38,917 nt of DNA from Prochlorococcus sp. AG-459-O09 (lineage in GTDB: Bacteria > Cyanobacteriota > Cyanobacteriia > PCC-6307 > Cyanobiaceae). Numbering within the stretch: position 1 is the first letter of the stretch; each line of letters starts with the position of its first letter. Below are positions 25,784 to 35,030 of the stretch, in pieces. Below the pieces are notes generated by a model. It was not told the DNA's origin and made no database searches. It was given only the letters and a program-made list of their open reading frames with translations. The stretch is from contig QCRH01000007.1 in NCBI GenBank assembly GCA_003211955.1, positions 1 through 38,917 of the forward strand, written 5' to 3'. A program made the position numbers and the translations under genes.

Positions 25784-26857
25784 TTAAATTTCATCCATTA
25801 TTTTATCTCCGATTTCACTGCAAGATAAAACTTCGGAAGATCCATAAGCTAAATCTGCTGTTCTAAATCCTTTTGATAAAACTTTATCAATGGCAGTTTC
25901 TAAATTTTCTGAAGCTTCTTCTTCATTTAATCCAATTTTTAACATCATGGAAGCAGATAAAAGCATTGCTATAGGATTCGCTATGTTTTTACCAGCTATA
26001 TCCGGAGCCGAACCATGAACAGGTTCAAAAACTCCGGGCCCATCATTGTTTAGAGAAGCAGAAGGAAGCATACCAATAGAACCAGTTAACATTGCGGCTA
26101 AGTCGCTTAAAATATCTCCAAATAAATTACTTGTTAAAATTACATCAAATTTACCAGGATCTCTAATTAATTGCATTGCTGCATTATCAACGTACATATT
26201 GCTTAGAGATATATTTTTATCTTTTGAGGTGATATTTAAAACTGTATCTCTCCACAATTGACTAACCTCAAGAACGTTTGATTTATCAACAGAACATATT
26301 TTTTTATTTCTTTGGTTAGCAATTTTTATTGCTATTTCAGTTATTCTCTCTATCTCGGCCGCATCATAAACCATCGTATTGAAAGCTTTTGGGATTTTTG
26401 TATTTGTTATATGTCCTCTTGGTTTTCCAAAATAAATTCCCCCTATTAATTCTCTTACAACGATAAGATCTACATGCTCAACGATTTCCTTTTTTAATGT
26501 ACTTGCATCTAATAGAGATTTTCTCATTTTGACAGGCCTTATATTTGCGAAAAGGTTTAGGGCAGATCTTAACTTTAGTAATCCACTTTCTGGCCTTAAT
26601 TCTCTTGCAAGAGAGTCATATTTAATATCTCCAACACATGCTAAAAGTACAGCATCACTTTTTTTGCATTGATCAAGTGTCTTATCTGGAGCAGGAGTCC
26701 CATATTTTTCATAAGCTATCCCTCCAAATAATTCTTCAATAATCTCAATATCTAAATTATGATTTTTTGAAAGCTTTTTTAAAACTTTTTTTGAAACTTC
26801 TGAAATCTCTGGTCCAATTCCGTCTCCTGACAATAAAACAATCTTATATTTCTTCAT
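25784..26857 (-). CDS. leuB: 3-isopropylmalate dehydrogenase
   Basis: The enzyme oxidatively decarboxylates 3-isopropylmalate in leucine synthesis with NAD. The N-terminus shows LLSGDGIGPEI. RPESGLLKLRSALNLFANIRPV carries the substrate arginines, with ELIGGIYFGKPRG beyond it. The metal-binding GDILSDLAAMLTGSIGMLPSA and EPVHGSAPDIAGK are intact. The 357-residue length is normal. It lies 28 bases after lpxD in a minus-strand run, although the two pathways are unrelated. Confidence 0.97.
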   Translation of the reverse strand: MKKYKIVLLSGDGIGPEISEVSKKVLKKLSKNHNLDIEIIEELFGGIAYEKYGTPAPDKTLDQCKKSDAVLLACVGDIKYDSLARELRPESGLLKLRSALNLFANIRPVKMRKSLLDASTLKKEIVEHVDLIVVRELIGGIYFGKPRGHITNTKIPKAFNTMVYDAAEIERITEIAIKIANQRNKKICSVDKSNVLEVSQLWRDTVLNITSKDKNISLSNMYVDNAAMQLIRDPGKFDVILTSNLFGDILSDLAAMLTGSIGMLPSASLNNDGPGVFEPVHGSAPDIAGKNIANPIAMLLSASMMLKIGLNEEEASENLETAIDKVLSKGFRTADLAYGSSEVLSCSEIGDKIMDEI

Positions 26858-26885
26858 TTAAATTTTTGTTTAATAGAACAATAAA

Positions 26886-27920
26886 TTATTGCTTGTCTAA
26901 TTGTCTAAGTTTTTTTGCTAATTCTGGTAATTTTTTAAAAATACTTGAACTCCTTAGCCAAGATTTATTTTCCATCGCGGGGAAACCACTAATTACCCTG
27001 CCATCTTCTATGTCACAATGAATTCCGCATTTTGAACTCGCTATGACATTATTACCAACTTTTACTCTATTATTGACTCCTACTTGCCCTGCCAAAATAA
27101 CACCATCTCCAATATTTGCTCCTCCAGCGATACCAACTTGTGCTGCTAATGCACAATTCTTTCCAATTTTTACTCCATGACCTATTTGTATTAAATTATC
27201 CAACTTTGTACCCTCATCAATAAAAGTAAATCCAACTGCGGGTCTATCAATACAACAATTCGTTCCAATTTCTACAAAACTCATTATTTTTACACCACCT
27301 TTTTGAGGCATCTTTACCCATTTGCCATTTTTAGGAATAAAACCAAATCCCTCTGATCCAATAACAGAATTTGAATTAATTACACAATTATTTTTTAGAG
27401 TGGTATTTTCATAAATAACACAATTTGGATGAATTATATTATTATTTCCTATTCGAACATTGCCTAAAATTGATGATCCAGGAAGAATATGATTATTGTC
27501 TCCAATTATAGTATTTTCCCCAATATAGACATTAGGTCCAATATGGCAATCTGCTCCAATTATTGCTGTGTTGTCTATAACCGCTGAAGCGTGAATTCCT
27601 GGTTTGAAATTGATAGTTTTATATAAACAATCCAATACTTCTGCAAATGCAATTCTTGGATTTTTAACGATTATGTTTGATATATTGAGTTTCTTTAGGG
27701 CACTAACGATTTCATCGTTGTTAGTAATTATTATTGCTGATGCTTTAGTTTGATCTAATTTTTCTTTAAGGATATTATTTTCTTCTAAAAAAGATATTTG
27801 ATGTTTAACTGCAGTATCCAATGAGGCAGCATCATCTATATTTAAATCTTCGAAAATATTGGCACTAATAAAATTTGAATTTCCTTTTTTTATTAGATCA
27901 ACTAAATCACTTAAAAGCAT
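26886..27920 (-). CDS. lpxD: UDP-3-O-(3-hydroxyacyl)glucosamine N-acyltransferase LpxD
   Basis: The enzyme adds the second acyl chain during lipid A synthesis, using acyl-ACP in the cytoplasm. The N-terminal uridine-binding domain (about 1-105) ends near PRIAFAEVLD. A long left-handed beta-helix of hexapeptide repeats follows, such as IGDNNHILPGSSILGNVRIG. The catalytic His is in LIQIGHGVKIGKN. PAVGFTFIDEGTKLDN is a typical LpxD stretch. The 344-residue length is normal. Together with lptB it supports a lipid A-based outer membrane. Confidence 0.95.
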   Translation of the reverse strand: MLLSDLVDLIKKGNSNFISANIFEDLNIDDAASLDTAVKHQISFLEENNILKEKLDQTKASAIIITNNDEIVSALKKLNISNIIVKNPRIAFAEVLDCLYKTINFKPGIHASAVIDNTAIIGADCHIGPNVYIGENTIIGDNNHILPGSSILGNVRIGNNNIIHPNCVIYENTTLKNNCVINSNSVIGSEGFGFIPKNGKWVKMPQKGGVKIMSFVEIGTNCCIDRPAVGFTFIDEGTKLDNLIQIGHGVKIGKNCALAAQVGIAGGANIGDGVILAGQVGVNNRVKVGNNVIASSKCGIHCDIEDGRVISGFPAMENKSWLRSSSIFKKLPELAKKLRQLDKQ

Positions 27921-27941
27921 TTTTCAGTTTTAATTTTTTTT

Positions 27942-29024
27942 CTAAGAGAGAGCAAGAACATCTCTATGTACGACAATTATCGAGGAGTTTTTATTTTCTT
28001 TATTATTTAAGATACTTCTTAATTTGTCGCTACTTATTGATACTAAACCTTTTGCAACTTCTTTATCATTTGTATTTACGATTTTAACTGCTTGATTAAT
28101 CGTAAAGTTTCCTTCTACATTCTTAACACCAACCGCTAAAAGTGAGGCACCTTTTTTTTTAATTGCAAAATAAGCGCCATCATCTAAAGTAATTTTCCCT
28201 ACTGTTTGAATTGCATGTGAAAGCCAACTTTTTTTGTTCCCAATAGGTTTTTCTACTGGATAAAACAAAGTTCCAATTTTATTATCATTAAAAATTTCAA
28301 TTAAGTTTTTTTTATTAGTTCCATCAACTAGTTGGACTTCGACTCCTCCTTTTGTTGCTATTTCGGCAGAAATTAATTTTGTAGATATTCCTCCTGTTCC
28401 CCATTGATTATTTGAGTTTTGAATATTTTTATCTTTAATTTCCTTTAATTCACTATTATGAACTTCTTTAATAGGTTGCGCATCTTTATTATTGCGTGGA
28501 TCTTTTGAGTATAGATTTTCAATATCGGTTAATAAAATAAGCTTGTTAGCATTTATAGCCAAGGCAACTAAGGCAGAGAGGGTATCATTATCTCCATATT
28601 TAAGCTCTTCATTTGCTACGGTATCATTTTCATTTACTATTGGAATAACATTCAAATCGATTAATTTTTTTAAAGTTTTAGAAGCGTTATTAAATGATTC
28701 TCGTGAATTGAAATCAGCTTTAGTTATTAAAATTTGAGCAATATTATGACCTAATTTATAAAATACTTTATCGTACAAGGACATTAAATTAACTTGACCA
28801 ACTGCAGCAGTAGCTTGAAGGGTACTTAAATCATTTGGTCTCTTTTTAATATTTAATTTTTGGCAACCTAATCCAACGGCTCCACTAGTTACTAGAATTA
28901 ATTTGTTTCCTTTTGAAAGAAAACTTGTAAAGGATCTAGAAAGGTTTTCAATAACTTCTTCTGTAGATAATTCCTCTGTTCCTCTTAAAATACTAGTACC
29001 AATTTTTATAACCCAAGTTTTCAT
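27942..29024 (-). CDS. proB: Glutamate 5-kinase
   Basis: The enzyme phosphorylates glutamate in the first step of proline synthesis and is usually feedback-inhibited by proline. The amino-acid kinase fold shows [41 protein letters not shown] and the GTGGISTKL loop. A C-terminal PUA domain (about residues 275-355) contains [13 protein letters not shown] and [13 protein letters not shown]. The total of 360 residues matches the two-domain form. The ATG overlaps the yqeG stop as ATGA, so the two are coupled. Confidence 0.96.
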   Translation of the reverse strand: MKTWVIKIGTSILRGTEELSTEEVIENLSRSFTSFLSKGNKLILVTSGAVGLGCQKLNIKKRPNDLSTLQATAAVGQVNLMSLYDKVFYKLGHNIAQILITKADFNSRESFNNASKTLKKLIDLNVIPIVNENDTVANEELKYGDNDTLSALVALAINANKLILLTDIENLYSKDPRNNKDAQPIKEVHNSELKEIKDKNIQNSNNQWGTGGISTKLISAEIATKGGVEVQLVDGTNKKNLIEIFNDNKIGTLFYPVEKPIGNKKSWLSHAIQTVGKITLDDGAYFAIKKKGASLLAVGVKNVEGNFTINQAVKIVNTNDKEVAKGLVSISSDKLRSILNNKENKNSSIIVVHRDVLALS

Positions 29025-29515
29025 TTTATAAAATTAGAAATTAATTTTTCTATTGTCAAAGTTAAATTAAATTTTATAGGCAAGCCATCTCTATTTAATC
29101 GCTTAACTAATATTGTTTTTATATCACATCTATTACCAACAATAATATCTGTAAAAATTCTGTCGCCAATAATGGCTATATTTTTTGGCTCTCTGCCAAT
29201 TTCTTTGATAGCAGATAAAGTTACTTTTTTTCTTGGTTTTGATGCATTGTATTTATACCTTAAATTTAATTCTTTCGCTATTTTTGCGATTCTTTTTTTT
29301 GATGGATTATTACTTATTAAATATAAGGAGAAAAGTTTTTTAGATTCTATGATCCAATTTTTGACAGCTTTTGGGATCATATTTGATTTTCTATTTACTA
29401 GAGTCCCATCCACGTCTAGCAATAAAGAATTAATTCCTTTTTTTTGCAACTCAGATTGAGAAATATTATATATTGGTAAGTTTGAATCCCAATTGACTTT
29501 TAGGATAGATCTCAT
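29021..29515 (-). CDS. YqeG-family HAD phosphatase
   Basis: This is a 164-residue HAD IIIA-type phosphatase. Motif I is [10 protein letters not shown], motif II is in [12 protein letters not shown], and motif III/IV is in [15 protein letters not shown]. Bacterial YqeG members are related to mitochondrial phosphatidylglycerophosphatase (GEP4/PTPMT-like), so dephosphorylation of PGP is one possible role. pgsA at 36785 would make that substrate, which is a suggestive but distant link. The gene is 5 bases after the DUF3727 gene and overlaps proB by 4. Confidence 0.88.
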   Translation of the reverse strand: MRSILKVNWDSNLPIYNISQSELQKKGINSLLLDVDGTLVNRKSNMIPKAVKNWIIESKKLFSLYLISNNPSKKRIAKIAKELNLRYKYNASKPRKKVTLSAIKEIGREPKNIAIIGDRIFTDIIVGNRCDIKTILVKRLNRDGLPIKFNLTLTIEKLISNFIK

Positions 29516-29520
29516 TTATT

Positions 29521-30057
29521 TTAAGAACTACTTTTTTCAAGCTCAGTTTCAATCAAAGGTTGAATTTTATCGAACTCATCATCTTCAACTAATGAGGCAC
29601 CTTCGTCTTTTAATTTACCCACAATAAAAAAAGGATCTAGTGGTATATATAAGCCATATTCTTGGTCAAAAAGATTAAAGTTAACGAGCAATTCATAACT
29701 CTCACTATCATCATCGACGTAATTCTCTTCTAATTCATCGTAAATTGGTTCTTCAAGTTCACCTGATACTGTTAATGTAACTGCTGATCTGATAAGTCTT
29801 AAATCATGTTCTTGAAGAACTGCTTCAGCATTTTTTAGTATTTGTTCATTTTTATCTATTTTCTCAATTAGTTCAGGTTCATCTTTTTCATTTATCTTAA
29901 AAAGACTTACTGGAGTATCAACTGGCGTTAATAATGCATATTCTTGACCTTCAACACTTACTAATTGTTCAAGATAACAAAATAACTCGTTTCCATTTGA
30001 GTCATTTAATAAAAGAGTCTGTGCATCATAATTATCATTTGAATTGGCTTCTTTCAT
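29521..30057 (-). CDS. DUF1292/DUF3727 family protein
   Basis: This 178-residue acidic protein resembles the cyanobacterial/plastid DUF3727 family, with a DUF1292-like first half. The first half is beta-rich (LLNDSNGNELFCYLEQLVSVEGQEYALLTPVDTPV in outline, residues 15-50). A long Glu/Asp-rich middle follows, and then a second beta unit with YELLVNFNLFDQEYGLYIPLDPFFIVG. I know of no established function. It sits between yqgF (26 bases) and yqeG (5 bases) on one strand. No membrane segment or catalytic motif is seen. Confidence 0.78.
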   Translation of the reverse strand: MKEANSNDNYDAQTLLLNDSNGNELFCYLEQLVSVEGQEYALLTPVDTPVSLFKINEKDEPELIEKIDKNEQILKNAEAVLQEHDLRLIRSAVTLTVSGELEEPIYDELEENYVDDDSESYELLVNFNLFDQEYGLYIPLDPFFIVGKLKDEGASLVEDDEFDKIQPLIETELEKSSS

Positions 30058-30083
30058 TTAAAAATTATCTATTCTTTTTAATA

Positions 30084-30545
30084 CTAATATTTTATCTGAC
30101 GTTTACCAGCTATTTCTTCTAATTCAGGACCCTCTTCGATCCATTGTTCAAGTATTATTTTTGCTGAAAAACTATCAATCAATCCGGATTTATCTTTTTT
30201 TATTCCAAATCTTTCTGAAGATTCCCAGGTTGAACTATGTTCGTTGACGAAAGAGAATGGAAGCTTTAATTCATTTGAAAGTAATTGACCGTAATTTTTA
30301 CAGTTAATAGCTTGAGTGGTCATTTGACCTTCCTCATCTAGTGGAATACCCACAATAAACCCAGTCAAATTAAATTCATTTATATAATTTCTAATGATTT
30401 TAAACTCTTGATTATTTTCAAACCGTTTCACTGCTGGAAGTATATTTGATGTTATGCAGAGGGGATCACAATAAGCTAATCCTATTCTTTTGGTACCTAT
30501 ATCCAAACTCAAAATTGACTTGGGTTTGGGTTTGCAAAATTTCAC
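30084..30545 (-). CDS. yqgF: Holliday junction resolvase-like protein YqgF/RuvX
   Basis: This is an RNase H-fold nuclease family that contributes to 16S rRNA 5'-end processing and perhaps to DNA repair. The first acidic residue is in [16 protein letters not shown]. The strand with [15 protein letters not shown] and the Glu in FVNEHSSTW follow, and the last Asp is in [11 protein letters not shown]. The 153-residue length is normal. The start codon is GTG (30543-30545), overlapping the upstream stop as GTGA, so initiation probably depends on the gene before it. The sequence before the first strand is rich in Lys and Pro. Confidence 0.93.
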   Translation of the reverse strand: MKFCKPKPKSILSLDIGTKRIGLAYCDPLCITSNILPAVKRFENNQEFKIIRNYINEFNLTGFIVGIPLDEEGQMTTQAINCKNYGQLLSNELKLPFSFVNEHSSTWESSERFGIKKDKSGLIDSFSAKIILEQWIEEGPELEEIAGKRQIKY

Positions 30546-31597
30546 TTTGTTTTTAATGGAAAAGGAGATGGATATGGATTACCTTTTGGACTTAATTTTT
30601 CAAAGATTGATTCCAAAGATTGATTTATTATATTTACTTGTTTGGCTTCATTCTTAACTATTGTGTTCCTGATAAGAATTATTTCTTGATTTTTTTCTTT
30701 GAGATTACATTCTTCGAGAAAAAGATTTAATTGAGAATTTTCTTTATAGGTTTTTAAATATGAAACAGGTGATTTTTCAAAGAATCTTTTTATAAATTCT
30801 TTTAAAATAGAATTGAATCTCTTATCCCAAAATCTACTTATAGTTAAAGTATAAATTTCTTCATTTTGATAATTAATATCTTTTAAAATTGTAAATAAAA
30901 CTGAATTTTCATATATTAAGGCACCACTCTTAGAGTTATTTCTTTTAAGAATGTCGTCTTGATCAAAATCTAAAATATTTCTTATTAGGGGAGATTGATT
31001 TGATCTTATGAAATTAACTATTTTTAATATATTTTGTTTATTAATTTTTTGGAATTCATTAATTAATTCATAGGCATTAGTATTTTGATTTATAGATTTA
31101 TTTAGATCAGAACCATCCCAAAGGATTATCTCTCCTAACGGTTGAAAGCCTAATTCTCTGGAGGTTGATATGAGGTCAATATTATTTATATCAGCGTTAA
31201 TTATCCAACTTGAAGTTTTGATCTCTTTTATTGAGATAGATTTTTTTATCAATCCTAAAGTTAATTGTCTATCTGTTAAAGAACACTTGTTGTTAATCAA
31301 CTTGGGCTTAGATATTTTTAAGCAAGTCTCTTTTTTGTTTAAAGGAAAAATATTCAAATAACCAATAATTTCGTTTCCATATATAGCAATTATGCATTTA
31401 TTTTTATTTTTCTTAAGATTATTTAAGAAAATTTTTAAGTCATCAAAGGTATTTATAATTGCCATCTTTAAAAACCAATTATTCAATTTCTTATTTTTAA
31501 TATCTATTAAAAGATTAATGTGCCTTATATGGAGTTCCTCAAAAGTTACTTCCATTCCTTTTTTTGATTGAAAAGAGTAAGAGGTATCTTTTTTCAT
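30542..31597 (-). CDS. Hypothetical protein, possible GNAT-like N-terminal domain
   Basis: I do not recognise this 351-residue protein with certainty. Residues about 15-165 resemble a GNAT acetyltransferase. The strand [20 protein letters not shown] looks like the central beta strands, a helix with [13 protein letters not shown] stands where motif A would be, and [15 protein letters not shown] resembles the C-terminal end of a GNAT fold. However, the acetyl-CoA Q/RxxGxG/A loop is not clear. The remainder is AT-driven, Lys/Asn/Ile-rich and ends in a Pro-rich [11 protein letters not shown] tail. It overlaps yqgF by 4 bases and the CofE-like gene by 4, so three proteins are coupled. Confidence 0.7.
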   Translation of the reverse strand: MKKDTSYSFQSKKGMEVTFEELHIRHINLLIDIKNKKLNNWFLKMAIINTFDDLKIFLNNLKKNKNKCIIAIYGNEIIGYLNIFPLNKKETCLKISKPKLINNKCSLTDRQLTLGLIKKSISIKEIKTSSWIINADINNIDLISTSRELGFQPLGEIILWDGSDLNKSINQNTNAYELINEFQKINKQNILKIVNFIRSNQSPLIRNILDFDQDDILKRNNSKSGALIYENSVLFTILKDINYQNEEIYTLTISRFWDKRFNSILKEFIKRFFEKSPVSYLKTYKENSQLNLFLEECNLKEKNQEIILIRNTIVKNEAKQVNIINQSLESIFEKLSPKGNPYPSPFPLKTK

Positions 31598-32763
31598 TTA
31601 CTTTTTTCTCTTATTAATACTATAGGGGTTTTTTCATCTCCATTGCCAGCTGGATTAGATATTAAGTTTCTTTTGAGAATTATATTTACTTTTTTATTTG
31701 AACTAGCTAGGACTTTCACACCTCCAAGATCATTAACATCGACAACAGCAACATCTATATTTAGATAGTTCGAGACCTCCTTACAAAATAAATCCGCATT
31801 GAGAGGACCCATAACTATACTCTTGTCGTAAGGTGTAACTGTACCGCTTATATCATCAATGAGGGATGATTCTGAACCGGTTAACCTATAAAACATACCT
31901 TTAATACCAACTATTTTGAAGAGAGATCCAACAAATAGTGCAAAGGTTATTCTTGTGACTCCGATTCTATTTATTAATAATTGCATGCCACAAGCTGTTG
32001 CGAGACTGCTTGTAGGGTGAAAAAAATAACATAAAGCTATCGAAAATAAACTATATTTTATATTTTGAGGGGAAATATATCTATTTTGCATAATCGCTAG
32101 TGGACTCTCACCGATTGTTAAAATATCATTTTTTTCTACAATTCCTTTGCAGTATTCAATCACAGTATTTACTGGGTTATCAAAGCAACCAAGTAAATCA
32201 GTTTTAATAGCAAAAGCTTTATATTTATTATTTATTGGAATTTCAAAAACTTCTTTCGGCCTTTGTTTTTGACCATCTAAATTAATTAACAAACAATCCT
32301 TATTATTTGAAATACCAAAATGTCCATAGTTCTCCCAATATACTTTTAACCATAGATATTTTATTTTTTTTCTAAAATTATTATTTCTAAACTTATATAT
32401 GATTCTTACAAATAATTCTGAATTTGACTTGATAATTGTTGTTGGCCAGTAATTATTTAAATTCTTAATTTTATTATTTTCATATATATAAATATCTTCT
32501 TGATAATTAAAATTTTGGCAATATTCGTTACTTTTACTTTTAAAAAAATCTAATTTAAAATTTATATTAGATACCATCGTCTCTTTGGTTTTACTTTTAT
32601 TAGTTATTTTAAAATCAATAATTAATTCGTTTAAACCATCCTTTTTTTTGATTTTGTAATTTATTGGTACCAGATTTAACTTTGATTTGGGTAAGTTTTT
32701 AATATATAAATCTGAAAGAATTAAAAAAATTAAAAGAGCTAAGAGGATATTTATTAATATCAT
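31594..32763 (-). CDS. Membrane-anchored CofE-like (F420-0:gamma-glutamyl ligase-like) protein
   Basis: Residues 2-18 form a single hydrophobic anchor. Residues about 30-165 form an unassigned beta-rich domain. Residues 182-386 resemble the F420 gamma-glutamyl ligase fold: AIKTDLLGCFDNPVNTVIEY, then KNDILTIGESPLAIMQNRYI, a middle region with GMFYRLTGSES and DKSIVMGP, and IDVAVVDVNDLGG, which aligns with the VVVTDSxG segment of CofE. Some metal ligands of CofE are not obvious. True CofE is soluble and near 250 residues, so the tether and extra domain (389 residues in all) set this one apart. The substrate is unknown. Its end overlaps the next gene by 4 bases. Confidence 0.72.
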   Translation of the reverse strand: MILINILLALLIFLILSDLYIKNLPKSKLNLVPINYKIKKKDGLNELIIDFKITNKSKTKETMVSNINFKLDFFKSKSNEYCQNFNYQEDIYIYENNKIKNLNNYWPTTIIKSNSELFVRIIYKFRNNNFRKKIKYLWLKVYWENYGHFGISNNKDCLLINLDGQKQRPKEVFEIPINNKYKAFAIKTDLLGCFDNPVNTVIEYCKGIVEKNDILTIGESPLAIMQNRYISPQNIKYSLFSIALCYFFHPTSSLATACGMQLLINRIGVTRITFALFVGSLFKIVGIKGMFYRLTGSESSLIDDISGTVTPYDKSIVMGPLNADLFCKEVSNYLNIDVAVVDVNDLGGVKVLASSNKKVNIILKRNLISNPAGNGDEKTPIVLIREKSK

Positions 32764-32771
32764 TTTTTTAA

Positions 32772-33320
32772 TTAATTTTTATTTTTATCTTTTTTTTCAG
32801 AAATGATACTGTTGTATTCATTAAAACTTTCTACAGAAAATGTCGTATCTTCTATATCAATTCCTTTTAGTTCTCCTATAACTTTGTTTAATTCATCGAT
32901 ATTAATCATTCCATTTTTATCATATTTAACTTCACCATCACTATTTAAAATAATGGTTTGTGGAATTAATCCGTTCCAGTAATAATGCGGCTCATTTCTA
33001 AGATCAGACTTTTCTTTATCCTGTAATTCATCAGTAGTTAGAGCAATGATATCTATATTATTTCTCCATATCAGGTCTAAACCAGATATAATCGGAGCCA
33101 TAGCTTTACTATCTGAGCTATCGTCAATATAAAAAAATAAAACTGCGACTCTTTTATTTTTTAATGATTCCTGAAGAGTTGTCTGGGGAGGAACTATAGC
33201 CCCATTACCTGCGTATATAGGAAAGATGTTGCCATCGTAACTATCAGAATCTCTAGAGGCATTTGCTTTATATGGACTTAAGAAAATTAATGCTATTAGG
33301 ATCCATTGAATTATTTTCAT
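32772..33320 (-). CDS. Exported thioredoxin-fold protein lacking CxxC
   Basis: This 182-residue protein has a signal peptide with an AxA-type end (KANA, cleavage after about residue 21), so it is expected in the lumen or periplasm. The core is thioredoxin-like: the strand VAVLFFYID, a helix, the strand IDIIALTTDE, then a cis-Pro motif LIPQTIILNSDGEV. The CxxC site is replaced by a DDSSDSKAM stretch, and no cysteine occurs in the protein. I recall related cyanobacterial proteins being named photosystem I accumulation factors, but I am unsure. It lies 8 bases before the CofE-like gene and 14 after the DUF3685 gene. Confidence 0.75.
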   Translation of the reverse strand: MKIIQWILIALIFLSPYKANASRDSDSYDGNIFPIYAGNGAIVPPQTTLQESLKNKRVAVLFFYIDDSSDSKAMAPIISGLDLIWRNNIDIIALTTDELQDKEKSDLRNEPHYYWNGLIPQTIILNSDGEVKYDKNGMINIDELNKVIGELKGIDIEDTTFSVESFNEYNSIISEKKDKNKN

Positions 33321-33334
33321 TAAAGTTTAAAAAC

Positions 33335-34951
33335 TTACTTTGAACTTGATCTTCCTAATCCTTGAAGGATTCCTTTTCCAACTAAACCGATAGCTTTGCC
33401 AACGACCTTTGTAAGGAAAGTTACGAAAAGATTACCGATATACTTTACAGCAACTTCTAACTGCGGTGCTACGGCATCTCTTATCTCAACTAACAATGTA
33501 ACTTGTTTTTGTAGCCATTCTAGATTCTCTAATTCTTTCTCCCTATTTTCATTTTTAAAGTATCGGGTAAATTTTTTATCGATAATATCAATATATTCTC
33601 GTTTACTCTCATACAAGTAGATAGGCATATAAATATTGTCATGCCAGCGATTGTAGTTATTAATATTATTTCTAAATCTTTCAAAATTTCTTGTTGATTG
33701 TAATTCGGGATTTATTAGTACAGTCCTTAATTCAGGCCAAGTAGAACAAATATTAAAGATTTCAGAAGCTAATAAATTACAGTTCCTTATTGTCCAATTT
33801 GAAATTATATTTTCAAGGATCAAAAACGATTCTGTTTCATATAGAGGAAGTAATTTTCCATCATAGTCAAGAGCTTCATTTTTAATAATTGGCTCAATAA
33901 ACATTATTGATTCATGTGATTCTCTATCTATCTCTTCGCAACTTACTTCACTATAAATAAAATCATTTATTGAAATAGATTCGCCTCCTTTTTTTAATCG
34001 AAAATAGCTGTCTGTGATATTTGAAATTGTATTAACTTTAAGTTCTTTTATAAGAGAATTTAAATCATCTTTAAAATCTTTCTCCTTATAGTTTTCCTTA
34101 ATATTTTTTACTAAATTATCTAACTCATCTAACATTTTGCAAATTAGTCGTGAAATGAATTCTTTCTTTATCCCAGAGAGAATTATTGATGAATTATTAA
34201 ATTCAACCTGTAAGTTAGTTGAGCTATACCTTTCTTTTAATCTTTCTAAAATTAAATTCCATATTTCTGTAGTGTTTTTATCTTTAATGAATACGGTGTT
34301 CTTATTTTCAAGATTAATTTTATTTTCAGTGTAAACTGCCTCTGTATATAGTTCTAGTGAATTACCCCATAAGAAAATTAGAAAAGATTTTGCAGTAATA
34401 AGTTCTCTTAATCTTCCTTTTAAGATGAATTTATAAAATTCTGGTGTTGAATCAGAGTTGACATATTTGAATATATAGTTAATTTCAGAATCTATTTGTT
34501 TAAGACCTGAAGTTAGAATTTTTTGACTAAAAGAGATAGGCTTATTTTTGTTTAATTGAACTCGAGAATTATTTTCAATATCAAATACCCTTCCTCCATT
34601 TAAAATGGTATCAATAGATTCAAGAACTTTTTCTACACTGGGATTTAAAAGAAAACCTTCAGCATTTAAAGATGGAGGAGTATTTGCTTCATAAACAAGT
34701 TCGCCAGAGAGTATTATAAGAAACTTTGATTCATCATATCTTTCTCTTAATTTTAATAATTCTAACCTTATAAGATCTTCTGATTGAAAATTAAGAACAT
34801 TCCATATAACTAAATCCGGAGTTTCATCACCTGTTCCATTATTAAAATTAATGTCTAAATTTTGGTCTAGTGATGTTAACTTAAGCGATAAAGATTCTGC
34901 TATTAAGCTTGGAGCAATAATCAATATCGATTTTTTTGAAATTAATTCCAA
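33335..34951 (-). CDS. DUF3685 protein with N-terminal pseudo-receiver
   Basis: This 538-residue protein belongs to a family found in cyanobacteria and plastids. Residues about 6-125 look like a NarL-type response-regulator receiver. TPDLVIWN occupies the phospho-acceptor strand with Asn51 where Asp is expected, and EGFLLNPSVEKVLESIDTILNGGRVF matches the usual KGYLLK...GGR end. A long helical region follows. The C-terminus (VEIRDAVAPQLEVAVKYIGNLFVTFLTKVVGKAIG) is hydrophobic and may touch the membrane. The start is TTG at 34949-34951, since no ATG is near. Function is unknown; a membrane-associated assembly factor is a guess. Confidence 0.8.
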   Translation of the reverse strand: MELISKKSILIIAPSLIAESLSLKLTSLDQNLDINFNNGTGDETPDLVIWNVLNFQSEDLIRLELLKLRERYDESKFLIILSGELVYEANTPPSLNAEGFLLNPSVEKVLESIDTILNGGRVFDIENNSRVQLNKNKPISFSQKILTSGLKQIDSEINYIFKYVNSDSTPEFYKFILKGRLRELITAKSFLIFLWGNSLELYTEAVYTENKINLENKNTVFIKDKNTTEIWNLILERLKERYSSTNLQVEFNNSSIILSGIKKEFISRLICKMLDELDNLVKNIKENYKEKDFKDDLNSLIKELKVNTISNITDSYFRLKKGGESISINDFIYSEVSCEEIDRESHESIMFIEPIIKNEALDYDGKLLPLYETESFLILENIISNWTIRNCNLLASEIFNICSTWPELRTVLINPELQSTRNFERFRNNINNYNRWHDNIYMPIYLYESKREYIDIIDKKFTRYFKNENREKELENLEWLQKQVTLLVEIRDAVAPQLEVAVKYIGNLFVTFLTKVVGKAIGLVGKGILQGLGRSSSK

Positions 34952-35030
34952 GACTAGATTTCTTATCTCTTATACAAAATTAACTAACAATTACTGCAAA
35001 CACCAGCCTTAAATGAATTTTTATACTCTT

